Source of the DNA: Larix kaempferi
Taxonomy: Eukaryota > Streptophyta > Pinopsida > Pinales > Pinaceae
NCBI GenBank assembly: GCA_027924585.1
Contig: BSBM01000096.1
Coordinates: 62,001 to 126,000, forward strand
Length of the DNA stretch: 64,000 nt
Direction: 5' to 3'
Under the pieces are notes generated by a model. That model did not search any database. It saw only the letters and a list, made by a program, of their open reading frames with translations, and was not told the origin of the DNA. Positions within the stretch are counted from its first letter, which is position 1. Each line of letters begins with the position of its first letter. Both the position numbers and the translations under genes were made by a program. Positions 10,136 through 21,913 of this stretch are shown here, piece by piece.

Positions 10136-13050
10136 ATGTACATGGGTTAGGTGTGTCACATGGGTTCAACAATGCATCTCATCAAAACATTGGAGCTAAG
10201 GGCACACAAGCTATTGTAGTGTTAGGAAGGGTGTGCATCATCATTCAACACCATATCCCATTAGAGCTCTACAATTGAGGCAGCCATGCTAGGTTTTTCA
10301 CATCAAAGATGGTTCTCACACTCCAACTTTCCATGATCCATGGTCAAAATAAAAACTCTTGTGCCATAACATTATCCTTTATGGCTAATGGGCCATGTGT
10401 AGGGCCCTAATCACCACATGATTCCTACACAAGGAATATTTAGCTTGCAAGTGGGTATGGTGGCCATTTCAATATTTACAACATCATGGATGGTTATGGT
10501 GATAGGAATTTGCGGTAAGAATTTTTGAAATTCGACAATTTTTGAACCTTTTAAGCAGGTTCATCATCAGGAGAATGAGATTCTTCTGATGATAAAGCCT
10601 AATCCATGGTGTCCATGGTGTTAGATCAAAATCTAGTTTATAATGATCGGTAGTTACCTCAAGGTCTTGTGACCTATGGGCGTTTCTCTGTACCACCACA
10701 TAGGCCATAGGAAAGGAATATTTAGCTTTTGAGTAACACATTGTTATTTTTTTTAGTATTTTCATACCGTGGATGGTTCAAGGAGCCTATGTTATGGTCT
10801 AGGGCCAAAATGTAGGTTCTTGGGCAATACAAATTTATTTTCAGACTCATGGGCCATGCATAGGGACTTGAGTCATCATACATACCCTAGATAGAAAATA
10901 TTTTGTTTATAGTCTAAGTTCTTTTGTTTATTTTTGCACTAATTTTGGTTTGATAAAATCCCATACAGTGATCATTCAAACCTTGATGTCAATGTCTTTG
11001 ATCTAAAACCTTGGTTATAAATAACCCAAGGTCAAATTTTATTGTGTTAGTGTGTTGATGTGGTGCAGTAGGCATGTTAGTGATTGGGTTAGGGGGTAGT
11101 GGGTTAGGGTTAGAGGGACACTGGCTTAAGGGAATGTTTTCTAAAATTTCATAATGTGGTAGGCTTTGGGGATTTTTTGGATTAGAAGCGAGGTACCTAA
11201 GGGATTAGTGGGTTAGTGGGAAAGGGGTTCTGGTTTTGTTGGTACTAGTGGTTAAGTGGTTTATAAGTTATCATGTTATTGGGTTTGGGGATAGATGTTA
11301 AGGTAGGTACGAGGTGAGGGGGTTAGAGGTTGAAGTTTCCTAGGTGCATGAATTCATTGCATGGATCAAGTGTTCCAAGTGCATGGGCCATTTACATGAG
11401 TTGGTTGTGTTAGGTCGGTGTCTAATTAGTGGCATTATTTATGGTGGCCATTTCAATATTTGTAACACAAAGGATGGTTCTCATGGCATAGACTATGGCA
11501 TGAAAACTAAATTTAGGGTCTAATGCCATATAAAATTTCCATGGGGTTGATGGTCCATGCATGTTAACCTAGATTACCACATAAGAATCTCTATCCTACA
11601 TGTGAGATTGTCATGATCATCATTGTGACCATCGGCGATGCCATTGTTGTTGTTGGTTTGTCCATGGTTATGTAAACCAATAAACCAACCATGGTTTAAT
11701 ATTTATACGTTATGTAAGCCAATATTGGTTCTCATAACCTAAATAATGGTCCATGGTTAATCAATTTACTATATGATTCATGGTCCATGTGTAGGGCCCT
11801 ACACATAGTTACTTTACCTTACAAGTGAGATATTGTGGCCATTTCAATATTTGTAACATTGACGATGGTTCTCGTGGCCTATACCATGGACGATAAACTA
11901 ATTTTAGGGCCTAATACCATATTAATTTGCTATGGGGTTGATGGTCCATGCATGTTAACCTAGACTACTACATATGAGCTACATAAGGAATATCTAGACT
12001 ATATGTAACAATTCCCTCTGTTTCTCTTGAGTGATGATTAAGGCCTTGCGACATCACATAATCTCTAAAGAGTGAATCTAATTTCAACTACAAGTGGGAT
12101 ATGTTGGTAATTTTTAGATCCGTAACACCAAAAATGAAAATTTTCCTACCAATTTCAACATGCTAGTAATTTTCATTCCATCACCCCTTCTTCTCATTGT
12201 TTTCCCCTTTTTGTGAAGGGTGGCTCAAGTTTCCACCTCCCATTCCATGTAAAACACCATAAAACACCATAAAAACCCTGAAGGGAACCGAAAAGCTTCT
12301 GTACTAGATGCATCCTCCATCGCTCCGCTCAGTTCTAAAGTGGAATCATAATTATTTACTTAAACAATGTATTTAATAATTTATTGAATTTGGTAGCTTT
12401 CTTGTCAATCCATATAAATGTATTTTAATATGTGATGTGCCTAGCCTTGTACTAAATGTCTAATTAATTTTTTCATCATGGGAATGAAATCAAAATCAAA
12501 ATCATGTTTAGGAATCCTGCTCCATTTGGAATACGGGTTCCCGCCACTCCATTTTGTGATTTTTTAAAAGAAATTGGTTCAATCCCGCGCAATTTGGTAG
12601 ACTGGTTCTATGAGAACTTGGTATCCTTCATCGATTGCACTCTAGGGTCAGCTCTCAAACTAGGGGATCCTTCATACCAAGTGCTCGAACTACATTCATA
12701 TCTGGGACTAGCATTACCATAGACGCTAGCAATGGGGCCGACTCTCAAACCAGGGGATCCATTCAATTGGCATAGTAGAATTGAAGAACCTTGAAAGGGA
12801 AAGGTACATCATGAACACCATGTATGGTTCTCACAATCCACACCATGGTTCATGTCCAAAAGAAAAATGTTTAGGATGTAAAAATTCCCTTAGTGACTCA
12901 CGAGTGATGCACAAGGACTTGAGACATCACATAATCTCTATAGAGGGAATATTTCATCTACAAGTGGGATATGTTGGTAATTGTGAGCTCCGTAACACCA
13001 ATAATAGATATCTTGGCCCACACCATGGTTTAGGATTCAAATTTATGGCC
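10136..13050. repeat. Old degenerate repeat region without genes
   Basis: There is no supportable ORF. Diverged copies of one motif set recur: 'CAAGTGGGATATGTTGGTAAT...CCGTAACACCAA' (about 12090 and 12960), 'GGTGGCCATTTCAATATTTGTAACA' (10450, 11440, 11830), 'GATGGTTCTCATGGCCTA..CCATGG' and 'GGGCCCTA' (10390, 11800). Spacing is irregular, so this looks like fragments of one ancient element or a worn tandem array. GTTAGGG-rich stretches occur at 11085-11330. Confidence 0.5.
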
Positions 13051-13774
13051 TAATTTTGACACCTATGTTAACACCCAAAAAGTGCATACTACCTCATCTA
13101 CCACATTATATGGCTCATTTGTCCATTTTCCTACCATATTTCCCTTAAAACCCTAAAAAATCCCATTAAAAAGCCTCCAAAAGGCCTAAAATGCCTCCAA
13201 AAGGCCACAAAACCATCAAAATAGCCTTAAAAAGGCTAAAAAACCCCCTTTTCCTCCAAAAATAGCAAAAATCCCCAAAAAAGGGAATAAAAAATATAAA
13301 ATAATGAGGAAAAGGAGGAAAAAACCCTATACAGCTGCCCAAAACCATGGGTCAGCACTCCACCACCAAAAAACTATAAATAGGTGATGGAGATCCCTTA
13401 TTCCATATCCACAATCACAAGCACCCTTACTCTGCCAAAATCTCTCTCGAAACCCTAGTTCACCATTGAACTATTTTCACCTTGAGAGCCACCTTTGGCC
13501 CATTTCCATCATTGGAGGAAGAGAAGGAGCACTTTGGAGCTTGGAGCAACCCTCTTAGACATTGCAAGGAGCTTCATCAACCTCCACATTGGAGGTAATA
13601 TCAATACCAAAAAACCATTATTTAAATTTGTTGTTTATGTTTCATGCATGTTAAGAGTAGTTTTTATATCTTTGTTTTAGCTTAATAATTTACATTTACT
13701 GAACTGCTACTAAGGAGTCCATTCTCCTTAGTAGGTGCTCATTCGCACAAGCTAGGGGTAAAACCCTAGCTACA
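13051..13774 (+). repeat. Element B: 3' part of the 5' LTR
   Basis: The right edge is set by ...CCCTAGCTACA followed by the PBS. A TATAAATA box (13375-13382) and the downstream leader-like sequence give it a promoter. The left edge is not determinable, because no second LTR of this element exists in the window; the start given here is only where the older repeat motifs end. An A- and C-rich stretch of AAAGGCC/AAACCCC motifs occurs at 13140-13330. Confidence 0.5.
13375..13382 (+). promoter_or_regulatory. TATA box of element B LTR
   Basis: ACTATAAATAGG is a strong plant TATA match, about 400 bp before the LTR end and on the same strand as the downstream gag. It would place the transcription start near 13405-13415. 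Confidence 0.6.
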
Positions 13775-15288
13775 GTTTTGGCGACTCCCCTAGATTTTGA
13801 ATTTCTGGTTTCCGTTTTAAAATTTTTTCCCTTTCGGCTGTCCCTTTCGGCCGCCGTACATCGCGTTTTTTCCCTCTGCAGTCGCGTCCCGACCGCATCT
13901 TTCAGGCCTTTACCCACGACCCAATCGCGGCTCTCAGACTGCTTCCGACGCCCCGCCGGCGGATTCAAGTCTGTTACCTGCAATCCGACCGCGGCTAATC
14001 AACCTGCTTGCTGCGATCTGACTGCGCCTATCGACCACTTTCCCGCGTCCCGACCGCGTCTGTCATCTTATTTGTTGCGACCCGACTGCGTCTTTCACCC
14101 TGTTTCCTGCGTCCCGACCACATCTGTTGGTCCGAAAGCCGCGACCCGACCGCGTCTGTTTCCCTCAAACCCGCGGTCCGCCTGTTCCGATTCGCCACCA
14201 AACCGCGGTCTGATCTCTGCACTTTTTCCCTAATTTGAGCCCAGCCCCCTTTTGCTACAATATTTTCTGCATCTGAACAGCCCTCTGTCCTACCTGCAGT
14301 CCCACTTCCTTATAGCCTTTCTCCAACATAATTTCTGTTCCTTTTACAGAATTCTTTTAAAATTTCAGTATTTTTAATTCAGAAAATTTTGCAAGTTAAA
14401 GTTTCAATTCCAGCATTATTGATAGTTAGAAGTTGCCCCCCTTGTGGCACTTCTATTTTGGGTTCATCACCTCACGAACACACACTCTGTCACATAAATC
14501 AAGTGAGCCTTAAAAAGTACCTAATTGAACCAACATTTTAACCCCAATTGGGGAACACAAAAGAATCATTGTAGTTAGGTAGGATCGGGGGGATAGGCTT
14601 CCAATAACACCCCTCGGTTATTTCACTTGAGACATAGTTGTTGTCCAAATAGGGAACCAAAATCCCTTAGTACTTTTTGGCACGGTCACGACCAGTTTAT
14701 CAAAGGGCCTCTCCCTTAGGAGGGTTGAAGTCGGGAGACTGGTTCCGGAGGCCTGAGTGGAATACCGCACTCCATTCAGTAACCGAAGGGCTACCTTTCG
14801 CGGTTCGCGGGATATCCCTGTATAGGGGTATTGCGGTCAACGGACTAAACGGCAGATTCACCTTTCTGGACGTGTCATGAACGGGGTATCTTAGTTTCCA
14901 TTCTTCTAGGATTGACTACCCGGTGTCCCTCCCGGTAGGGGGATATCATAGCCACTTGGCTTTCCTACTCATATTGTCTGACTTGGATTTCATCACCTTG
15001 CAGAGGATATGTTTAGTTGAGTCAGAATACTTTTAGTTAGGTGTTTGCATGCTCCTTTACCTCCCTTTGGTCTAGTGAGTTCACCATTTTTTATTTTTAG
15101 GAAACCTGCTGCTTGTTGGTATTCTGACCATCTTTGTTGTTACTCCACCTATTGTAGCACAGCTGTTGCAGTGGGTGTTTTGAGTTGGTTGTTGGCCTGA
15201 GTGCCTTGTTTTTGAGCTCTCCTTCTGCACACTCGGTTGCATTAGGGTTTTTGAGCTATTTTTACTCACCTCAACCCACAGAGATTAG
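13775..15288 (+). other. Element B leader with GC-rich degenerate tandem repeats
   Basis: No supportable coding sequence. From about 13840 to 14200 a unit of the type TGCGTCCCGACCGCGTCTGT repeats with irregular 45-50 bp spacing, much richer in CG than its surroundings; the 151-codon frame across it is an artefact of the repeat. From 14440 to 15100 the sequence is unique and ordinary. Long leaders are usual in gypsy elements of the Tat/Ogre kind. Confidence 0.5.
13779..13790 (+). other. Primer-binding site of element B
   Basis: TGGCGACTCCCC follows the LTR end with a short spacer. It shares TGGCGACTC with the PBS of element C (47786), and begins TGG as expected for pairing to a tRNA CCA end. 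I do not assign the tRNA species. Confidence 0.7.
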
Positions 15289-17238
15289 ACACCATCTGTC
15301 ACCATTGAGTCCCCGAGACATTCTCGGCGCCTCAGGGGCGAGCCCCCACAGCACGGTTCTCTTGACACCACTCATCATAAATTCCGATCATCATCCGTTG
15401 ATACCACCCATCACAGATCTAGAGCCTTGTCACTTGACTCCACTCGTCAGCGACGTAGGTCTCCGTCACCAGATATTGACGCTCCTTACTTTACCTCGGA
15501 TTCTGACGAAGAGTCTGAGAACCCTATTTACACTGCCCCTACTAGCCCCATGGCTGGCACGACTTCCACTCCTTTTGTTATAGGGACCATTGGTGGCACA
15601 TCCACCACTACACCAGTTACTACACCTGTTTTGGGTATGCCCTCCATGGGACCCTCATCTATCGTTCCCCTCACGGTACCTATTCCCGCAGCGGGAATCC
15701 CTATCCCCACTACATCAGTGGCTCACACTACCCATGGTGGTGCTGGACCATCCTCCACCACCTTAGTTCCCCCACTAGGGGGCACCATCCCAAATCCTGT
15801 CCCTCCACTTGGGGGCATTGGCCCCAACTTGGTCCAACCCACTACTGTGTCACATCCTCCTTCCAGTTTGCCATTCATGGCTAGCCTTAACCTACCTGAC
15901 CTGGCCAGATTGACCAATGACCCTATCAGACACGACCCTGCATGGCCTCATATGCCTACCAAGCTTCCCTCGGACATCCCTAAGTTCGAGGGTAAAGCAG
16001 GTGAGGACCCACAAAACCATATCATGTCTTTCCACCTATGGTGTTCCTCCAACTCCATAGTGGACGACTCTGTTCGCCTTCGTCTCTTATAGCGCACCTT
16101 CACTGGCTCTGCAACCAAGTGGTATATCGAGCAACCTCATGGGACCCACGCCACCTTTGCTTCCCTTGCCTCAACCTTTCTGCAGTTCTTCCAGTTTCCT
16201 GTCCGCTACGACGCGGGCGTTGAGATCCTCCTATCTTGTAGACAAAACACGGCTACCCATATCACGGACCACATCCATGAGTGGCGTCGACGCCGTAGCT
16301 TATGCAAGATCAAACTAGATGACCGTATCTTCCTAGATTGGTTCCTCAAATCCCTTCTCCCTGTTATTGCTAAGGATGTGGCATCAGAAAGACCCCAGTC
16401 TGAAGAAGAGGCCATTCTTAAGGCCCAACAGTTCGACCTCATTTACGCCCAGTCGGGTTACCTTTATACCATTATACCTGACGCCCCTCGCGGTGAGTCC
16501 TCCCAGCACGATGCGCCGGGGGCATCCCACGCTGCAGACGGTATCATGGGCCGTGTTTCTTCGCATCCCCAACCATTTTCCATAACACGTCCTACCCCTG
16601 GCCCCGACCTTTCGCGGGCCACCTCACAGTCCGGAGCAACCAACTCGTATGCTCCCATGACACATCACCACCACCATGGACCTTCATGTCCTCCTCAGTG
16701 TTTCGGTCATGCGACTCCCGCTTATGCCCCCCCCGTCGCACCTCAGCCTTACTACCATCAGCAGGCTGCCTCAGCTCCTGTGCCTTCACAAGCCCAACCC
16801 GCTTATTATCTGCCACAGGCAGCCCCTGCGGCAAACCCACAACCCGCTCCGCAACCGTATCAGCAACCCCCTCAAGTTGCTGCACCTGCTCAGCCTCAAC
16901 CTACATATCATCCACCGCAGCCTTCTCCAGCACCTGCGCAACCTCAGAATCCACCTGCTGCCCAAGGGCAAGTTTACGCCCAATAAAACCCGCAGCAAAA
17001 CCAGAACAACCAACGCAACCAGGGTCAACAAAACCGCGGCAAGGGCCGTAATCGGGGGAACAACCAACCTGCAGACCAAGCTGGACCACCGGCGAATCCC
17101 CCCGACAATAATAATGCAGCCCCTGCTAACCAAAACCCTGATCGCCCGCCCAAGCAGGCTAAAAACCCCAATTTGCGAACGAACCACCCTTGTTCTATTT
17201 GCGGGGTCTATGTCCACTACACGCATGCTTGCCCACCT
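15289..17238 (+). pseudogene. Element B gag polyprotein (two in-frame stops, truncated)
   Basis: One frame is open from 15289 to the satellite junction, except for TAG at 16090 and TAA at 16984. The N-terminus is Arg/Ser-rich, followed by a Pro/Thr/Gly low-complexity segment. The capsid region has KLPSDIPKFEGKAGEDP, FHLWCSSNS, TKWYIEQP and HITDHIHEWRRRR, closely matching the gag of element C, so both are one gypsy lineage of Tat/Ogre appearance. A Gln/Pro/Ala-rich tail precedes a complete CCHC zinc knuckle (17191-17232, CX2CX4HX4C), which packages RNA. No ATG is obvious near the start. Comparison with C suggests the two stops were CAG and CAA. The gene ends six bases after the knuckle where satellite begins; protease, RT and integrase are absent. 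Confidence 0.85.
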
Positions 17239-17409
17239 ATGTCTCTCTCCTACCCAACTCTAACCATCCATACACCCCTTGTGATTTCTCTTTCTATCTC
17301 TAAACCCCTATTAACCCCCAATATCTCTCTCTCTCTCTCTAAACCTCTAACCCCTAGTCTCACTCTCTCTAAACTCCTAACCAACTATCACTATCTCTCG
17401 CTAAACCCC
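17239..17409. repeat. CT-rich satellite, block 2
   Basis: It carries the same ACTCTAACCATCCATACACCCC landmark and following units as blocks 1 and 3. It sits between the truncated gag of B and the LTR of E. Its last units, CTATCTCTCGCTAAACCCC, match the satellite register that resumes at 42839. Confidence 0.85.
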
Positions 17410-18146
17410 TGTTGATGCCTTGGTTGAACATGTGCTGGAAAGATGTTCAAGGCAAACAACAGGGGATGAAAACCCAGACAAAGGCTTCATATAATCCTAC
17501 ACAAGTTTTACCCTATCCTCGAGTTTTTTGGTGTGGTTAACACCCAAAGATACAAAGGCGTCCGCCGGCACTTAGGTGTGTTTGATCCTAAATCGGATCT
17601 GTCTTCTTGTAAGGAAAGACAAGAAAGCTTACCTAATCCTAAGAGTTAGTCTAACTTTGAAAAGAAATATAATCTAAGTCAGGCCTATTCTAACGGGAAT
17701 GATTTGTTTGTGTACAAGATAACTTGATCTGAAAATTACTAAGTCCTTTCACCAATTTGACAGACATGCAAAACTGTTTTATGGTTTAGTAGCTTAAGAA
17801 ATAATTAATTGAAAAAATTCAACCACCAATAACTTGAAGATGAAGTGCATACAAGCTTGTCCTGAATTTGGAATGTTAATTGACAAATTAACATTAACTT
17901 AATGTTTTTTGTGAATCATTTGCAGAAATCAATAAAATGTTTTTAAATAAATGCATTCATTTAAAACATCAATTGCAAAGGTCATAAGTTAAAAAAAATA
18001 TGAACTATGAACAAATGCAGGTTACTGATTGCAAACAATAAACAATATTAGTGAATGTATAAGAGCAAAATCACAATCCATCAAAAAATTTTGACAAATT
18101 ATAACAAAAGAGATAGTTTAAGCAAACTAACTATGTATTAAGGCCT
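17410..18146 (-). repeat. Element E 3' LTR, distal part (split by element D)
   Basis: It begins at the satellite edge with TGTTGATGCC, so in minus sense the LTR ends GGCATCAACA, the same ending as the D LTRs. It is interrupted at 18147 by element D; the continuation resumes at 37657 after the duplicated GGCCT. No ORF is present. AT-rich. Confidence 0.6.
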
Positions 18147-19067
18147 TGTTGATGCCCTGAAGATCGCAGCATCAAGCAGAAAGGGATTCTCCTCGATAAA
18201 CTATCCCAATTAGATTGTCCACCGTTTGGTATGGGGAATCCATCCGATTAGCGATTTCGGCTACTGTTAGACTTGGAGATTTGCTTCTTTTACACTGGGT
18301 ATGGCCCAATCCATCGTTCTTTTTTTATTTTATTATTAAAATGATATGCAAGTGCCTAAGCTAATTTAATCTAAATGCAGAGCTTGAAACAAATCTATAT
18401 CTAAGACTGAAATAAATCTAATCTATCCTTGCAAGGAGCAAACTGTAAATATGAGCAATGTGCTGAAAGAAGTATCTAAAGATCCACAGATAACCATTAA
18501 ATAAGAAAGATACATCTACAGCAAGAGATTAAAGATATAAAAGATAGATTTTAATCCATGTGAAAGCATCCTATTACTCATTTAGGAAAACATCATTGCA
18601 TAGAAAATAGTGAGATCATTCATCAGACAAAAACAATTCCGAACAACAAGGAAATATCTCACAGCAGTGTCAGAATGTCATAAGAATAATCCAGCATGCA
18701 TCAGGTCCACTTTTCCAGGCAAACCAAATGTCTCCCTTAGGCTCTTTATTATGCAAAAATTGCTTCCCTGGAGCTCATTACAAACTAGTTCATACAAGCT
18801 AAGAAGCTTCTTTTCCCTGCCAAAAAAGTCCTTCTCTATTCCTTTTAACTATTTATAACTTTACAAAGCGCCCCTTGGGCTGACAAGTGTACCCTAAATC
18901 TATCACCTCCCTCCTTGGTTTTCATTGTATCCTTACAAAGCCTCTGAATACGTGGAAGAGTTCACACATAGGACAAAAATATGGACCAGCTGTCCGTTTA
19001 GAACATTTATACAAAAGGAAGAATTTCAGTTTTTTACTTGATTAAAACAAAAATAAGAATGATCTGT

Positions 19068-19931
19068 CTATTCTGTTGGGGCTTCTGCCTGCTGATTTGA
19101 AGACATGCCTCCACCAACCAGCTCGCTTGAAACTATCGCGCCATCTATACTTTGAATGTATGAGGTCCATTGGATTATATCCTTTACGATAAGCTTGCTA
19201 CGGGAAGATACTGTTGCCTGGGACGCTATTTCATGCTTACGAAGGTCAGATTTGATCAGCACTCTTCCCTATGTAGCCTCTTTTTCCATTGCTTCCAGGA
19301 AGTAAATATGTATTGCGGGCTGGAAAATGAACTGTTGAAATTTGTCTTGAGTCAATACCTCTATCTTCTTGATGTAAGCCAAGTCTTTGTCCAGCTCGTT
19401 CTGCAACTCGAACACTCGGTCTTCTTCTTTTAGGAACTCATAAATGGAGGCGGGGATAACCAGATGACACTTGCTAAGCGATTCCCTGAGTGCGGAATAG
19501 ATGGAACAACACTTGTGGACAGTCCTTTTGATTTCCACACTTAGCTTGGTGCCGCAATCTCTGGCGAATTCAAGAATTCCTATGTCTACGTCCAATTCAT
19601 CTCCTACAGGGGCACGCAAGTGTGAAGGTAGTTGAGATTTTCCCCTTTTCCATTTAGATTGCCGTTTCAGCTCCTCTACATGATTTGCAAACCTTTCTCG
19701 AGTATTTAGGGATTTGGTTTCAATTGTTGTCATTTTCTTAATCATCTCTTCCATGCTCCAAATCTCTCCCGAGATCAGTACTAGCAGTTGATGGATTTTA
19801 ATCCGCATATCACATGCTTGTTTGTGAAATGTGGATAAGTTTTGCTGGTTTTCAGCTGCCTCTTTGAGCTGTCTTGTTAGTTGTTCCTTTTCTTGAATCA
19901 GCCCTTCATATTCATTGTTGTGCCTTCTATT
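19068..19931 (-). pseudogene. LTR-resident ORF L2, coiled-coil-like, in the 3' LTR (one stop)
   Basis: This frame follows L1 in a different phase and is open from 19931 to 19068 apart from TAG at 19269. It is Glu/Lys/Gln-rich with heptad-like runs (LIQEKEQLTRQLKE, EFLKEEDRVFELQNELDKDL) and ends in EAPTE. The 5' LTR counterpart reads CAG (32622-32624) where this copy has TAG, so the stop arose after insertion. The switch from the L1 frame to the L2 frame is present in both LTRs, so either it is an old frameshift or the two are separate proteins. Function unknown; oligomerisation is the only property the sequence hints at. Confidence 0.6.
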
Positions 19932-20377
19932 TTATGTACCCTCCTATCAATGATGGCCTTTTTCTTTGGACTAAAATATACAGTATCCAAGTCTGCTATT
20001 TTGCACTGCTTCTAGGGGTTATATGGGGTCAATGCTAAGCTCCCTGAATAGGCACCCTTTTCTTGAGTTCCCCCTGGGGTGCATATCAATGGTGGATCAA
20101 TCTCCATATCTGTTGGAGTAGACGGATCCGGATTGAGAGACTTCTCTATCTGCTCTTTATGCTTTTCTCTTGCTGACTCCTATTGATGTGTCTGCAATCC
20201 ATCTGCTCCTTCAGACAGGGGCCTTTCCTCTTCCTCATGATGTTGCTTGGAAGCTTGCTCTTGGGATACCTGATCTTCTCTTTCTTTCTGAATCCTGGAA
20301 GCCTCCTCTTGTTGAAGCTTGGAAGCTAACTCACCTTGAATCCTTGCTTGTTCTTGGTCCTGCTGTTGTTTGAGAGC

Positions 20378-21913
20378 CTACTCTTGGAGCACTCTGTCCT
20401 GCTCCAACTCCAATGGCTCCCCTGATTGTGAGGTTGATGCCTCCCATTCTCTTTGGATCAAACTGACAGGCTTGGGTCTTGGATCTTTCATAGCTTTCGT
20501 ATTGTAACACTTTCCTAACTCAGTTAGGTTGTCGGTGCTCCGATAGAATTCCTCGTCTCGGTCCTCCGCATGAGCGTATTCAAAGGAGAGTTTGAGGTTA
20601 AGGCAATGCTTGCTTACCACACCGTTGGGGTCATGCCTTCTAAAAGGGACTGAGCCAAAATGGAAAACTTCCAAGCCTTGAGCGTAATTTTCCCCGTCTC
20701 TTGCTCTTGGGAGGCTATAAGCTCCGATGGTAAATGGCATGGGAGGATACATGGCCTTTCTTCGGTCGGTTAAGAACTTGCTTATTGTGCCACGGCCGAA
20801 GAGTTGTCTCATGGCCTCCTTATGAATTACAAAATCTGTAACATACTGAGGGAACATAAATGCTTCATGAGTCCCTCCACTCATCCTGATGTATGTGCCT
20901 TCTGCACTATGATAATAGTCCCCAAATCGTTCAATGATGGGCATAGCATTCTCCGACATACAATCTGGCTCTTGAACGAAGATAAGCTCATACAATGGCA
21001 TGATAAACCTCTCGCAAATCATCTTGTAGTGGTTTTCATATTTACTTACCCATGTACACTGGTAAGCTATGAAGAGAGCTGTTTCATTTGGCTTCCATGA
21101 GCAACCCAAGTCCGGGAACGAATGCTTGGTTAACATGAAATCAATCAGGTATGAAGACATGAAGAAATCTGCCTTCTTTTGGGCTAGTCCTCCTTGGGCT
21201 ACTGTTAACTGTGAGGCCAAGCTATCTGAAATTATTTCAGCCCAATTGAAGATGGTGCCTTTTGTGGCTATGTGAAACATCACCGGAACCCATCCGACCT
21301 TAAACACATTGCCATTAGGCATGCTGAAGATTCTACTCAACATCAGGATGATGAAGCTGTAAGGGGTTTTTAGGAGATTGCTCTCATATTCATTATTCTG
21401 CCTCCTCCTGATCTTCCTGTCATTTATAGTCATCTTACGGGCAGTTTCTAGCAAGTCCATTTGATGCTTTGCCATCCATTCATCGTCTAAAGAAGCCCTG
21501 GGTGAAGGCAATCTGTAGGCAGCAGTAACATTCTCATGAGCGAAAGATGCTAGGTTTAACCCATTTTTATTAGTCATGAGCCTTCTATGGGTCCGGATGT
21601 TAGGAATAAGCCATCCAATAACTTCGGAACAAGGGAATAGCTCTGGTCGAGTTGTTGCCTTATGCAAATGAGACCTTCTAATGTTGGCATACACTAGGGC
21701 ATCCTCTATAGGAGTTGTTGAACTATCTTGAGCTATGATGAATCTGTATAGATCACCCCATTGCAATTCAGGAGCGGAGCTCCCAGGGGAAACACCAGTG
21801 GTAGCTTGCATGTCAGCAAACATTGTGACGAGAGAAGTAACTAATAGAACTTCAACCTCTGAGTCTGAGGTTACTTTCTGAGCTGCCTTCTTCTTTGTTG
21901 ACTTCCTATGCAT
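20378..21913 (-). CDS. LTR-resident ORF L1 (511 aa), unknown protein
   Basis: An intact 511-codon frame lies wholly inside the 3' LTR of D, in the same sense as the element. ATG at 21913 opens MHRKSTKKKAAQK, a basic start that could act in nuclear import. The body is rich in Trp, Phe and Met, with FKVGWVPVMFH, FNWAEIISDSLASQL and CSWKPNETALFIAYQCTWVSK as distinctive stretches. The C-terminal 40 residues are Gln/Glu-rich and run on, past a TAG shared by both LTR copies, into about 75 more open codons of Gln/Glu/Lys-rich sequence. No Gag, Pol or Env motif is present and I do not recognise the family; a weak likeness to the helical 'putative plant transposon protein' domains is only an impression. 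The other LTR holds a broken copy (33731-35255), so the ORF was present at insertion. Confidence 0.75.
   Translation of the reverse strand: MHRKSTKKKAAQKVTSDSEVEVLLVTSLVTMFADMQATTGVSPGSSAPELQWGDLYRFIIAQDSSTTPIEDALVYANIRRSHLHKATTRPELFPCSEVIGWLIPNIRTHRRLMTNKNGLNLASFAHENVTAAYRLPSPRASLDDEWMAKHQMDLLETARKMTINDRKIRRRQNNEYESNLLKTPYSFIILMLSRIFSMPNGNVFKVGWVPVMFHIATKGTIFNWAEIISDSLASQLTVAQGGLAQKKADFFMSSYLIDFMLTKHSFPDLGCSWKPNETALFIAYQCTWVSKYENHYKMICERFIMPLYELIFVQEPDCMSENAMPIIERFGDYYHSAEGTYIRMSGGTHEAFMFPQYVTDFVIHKEAMRQLFGRGTISKFLTDRRKAMYPPMPFTIGAYSLPRARDGENYAQGLEVFHFGSVPFRRHDPNGVVSKHCLNLKLSFEYAHAEDRDEEFYRSTDNLTELGKCYNTKAMKDPRPKPVSLIQREWEASTSQSGEPLELEQDRVLQE

Noticed and set aside
10205-10225. AGCTATTGTAGTG as the second CACTA terminus
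   Set aside because: It ends in GTAGTG, but lacks the expected TTTTGTTGTAGTG context, and no inverted subterminal repeats precede it.
13696-14238. Overlapping ORFs of up to 151 codons on both strands
   Set aside because: They lie on a GC-rich tandem repeat and show only Arg/Ser/Pro-rich or Cys-rich periodic translation.
14677-14880. 67-codon ORF in the leader of B
   Set aside because: No family resemblance, and no counterpart at the same place in element C.
16592-17263. Long ORFs in other frames over the B gag tail (for example 16676-17263 and 16786-17226)
   Set aside because: They are shadows of the CA-rich gag codons; the gag frame carries the capsid motifs and the zinc knuckle.
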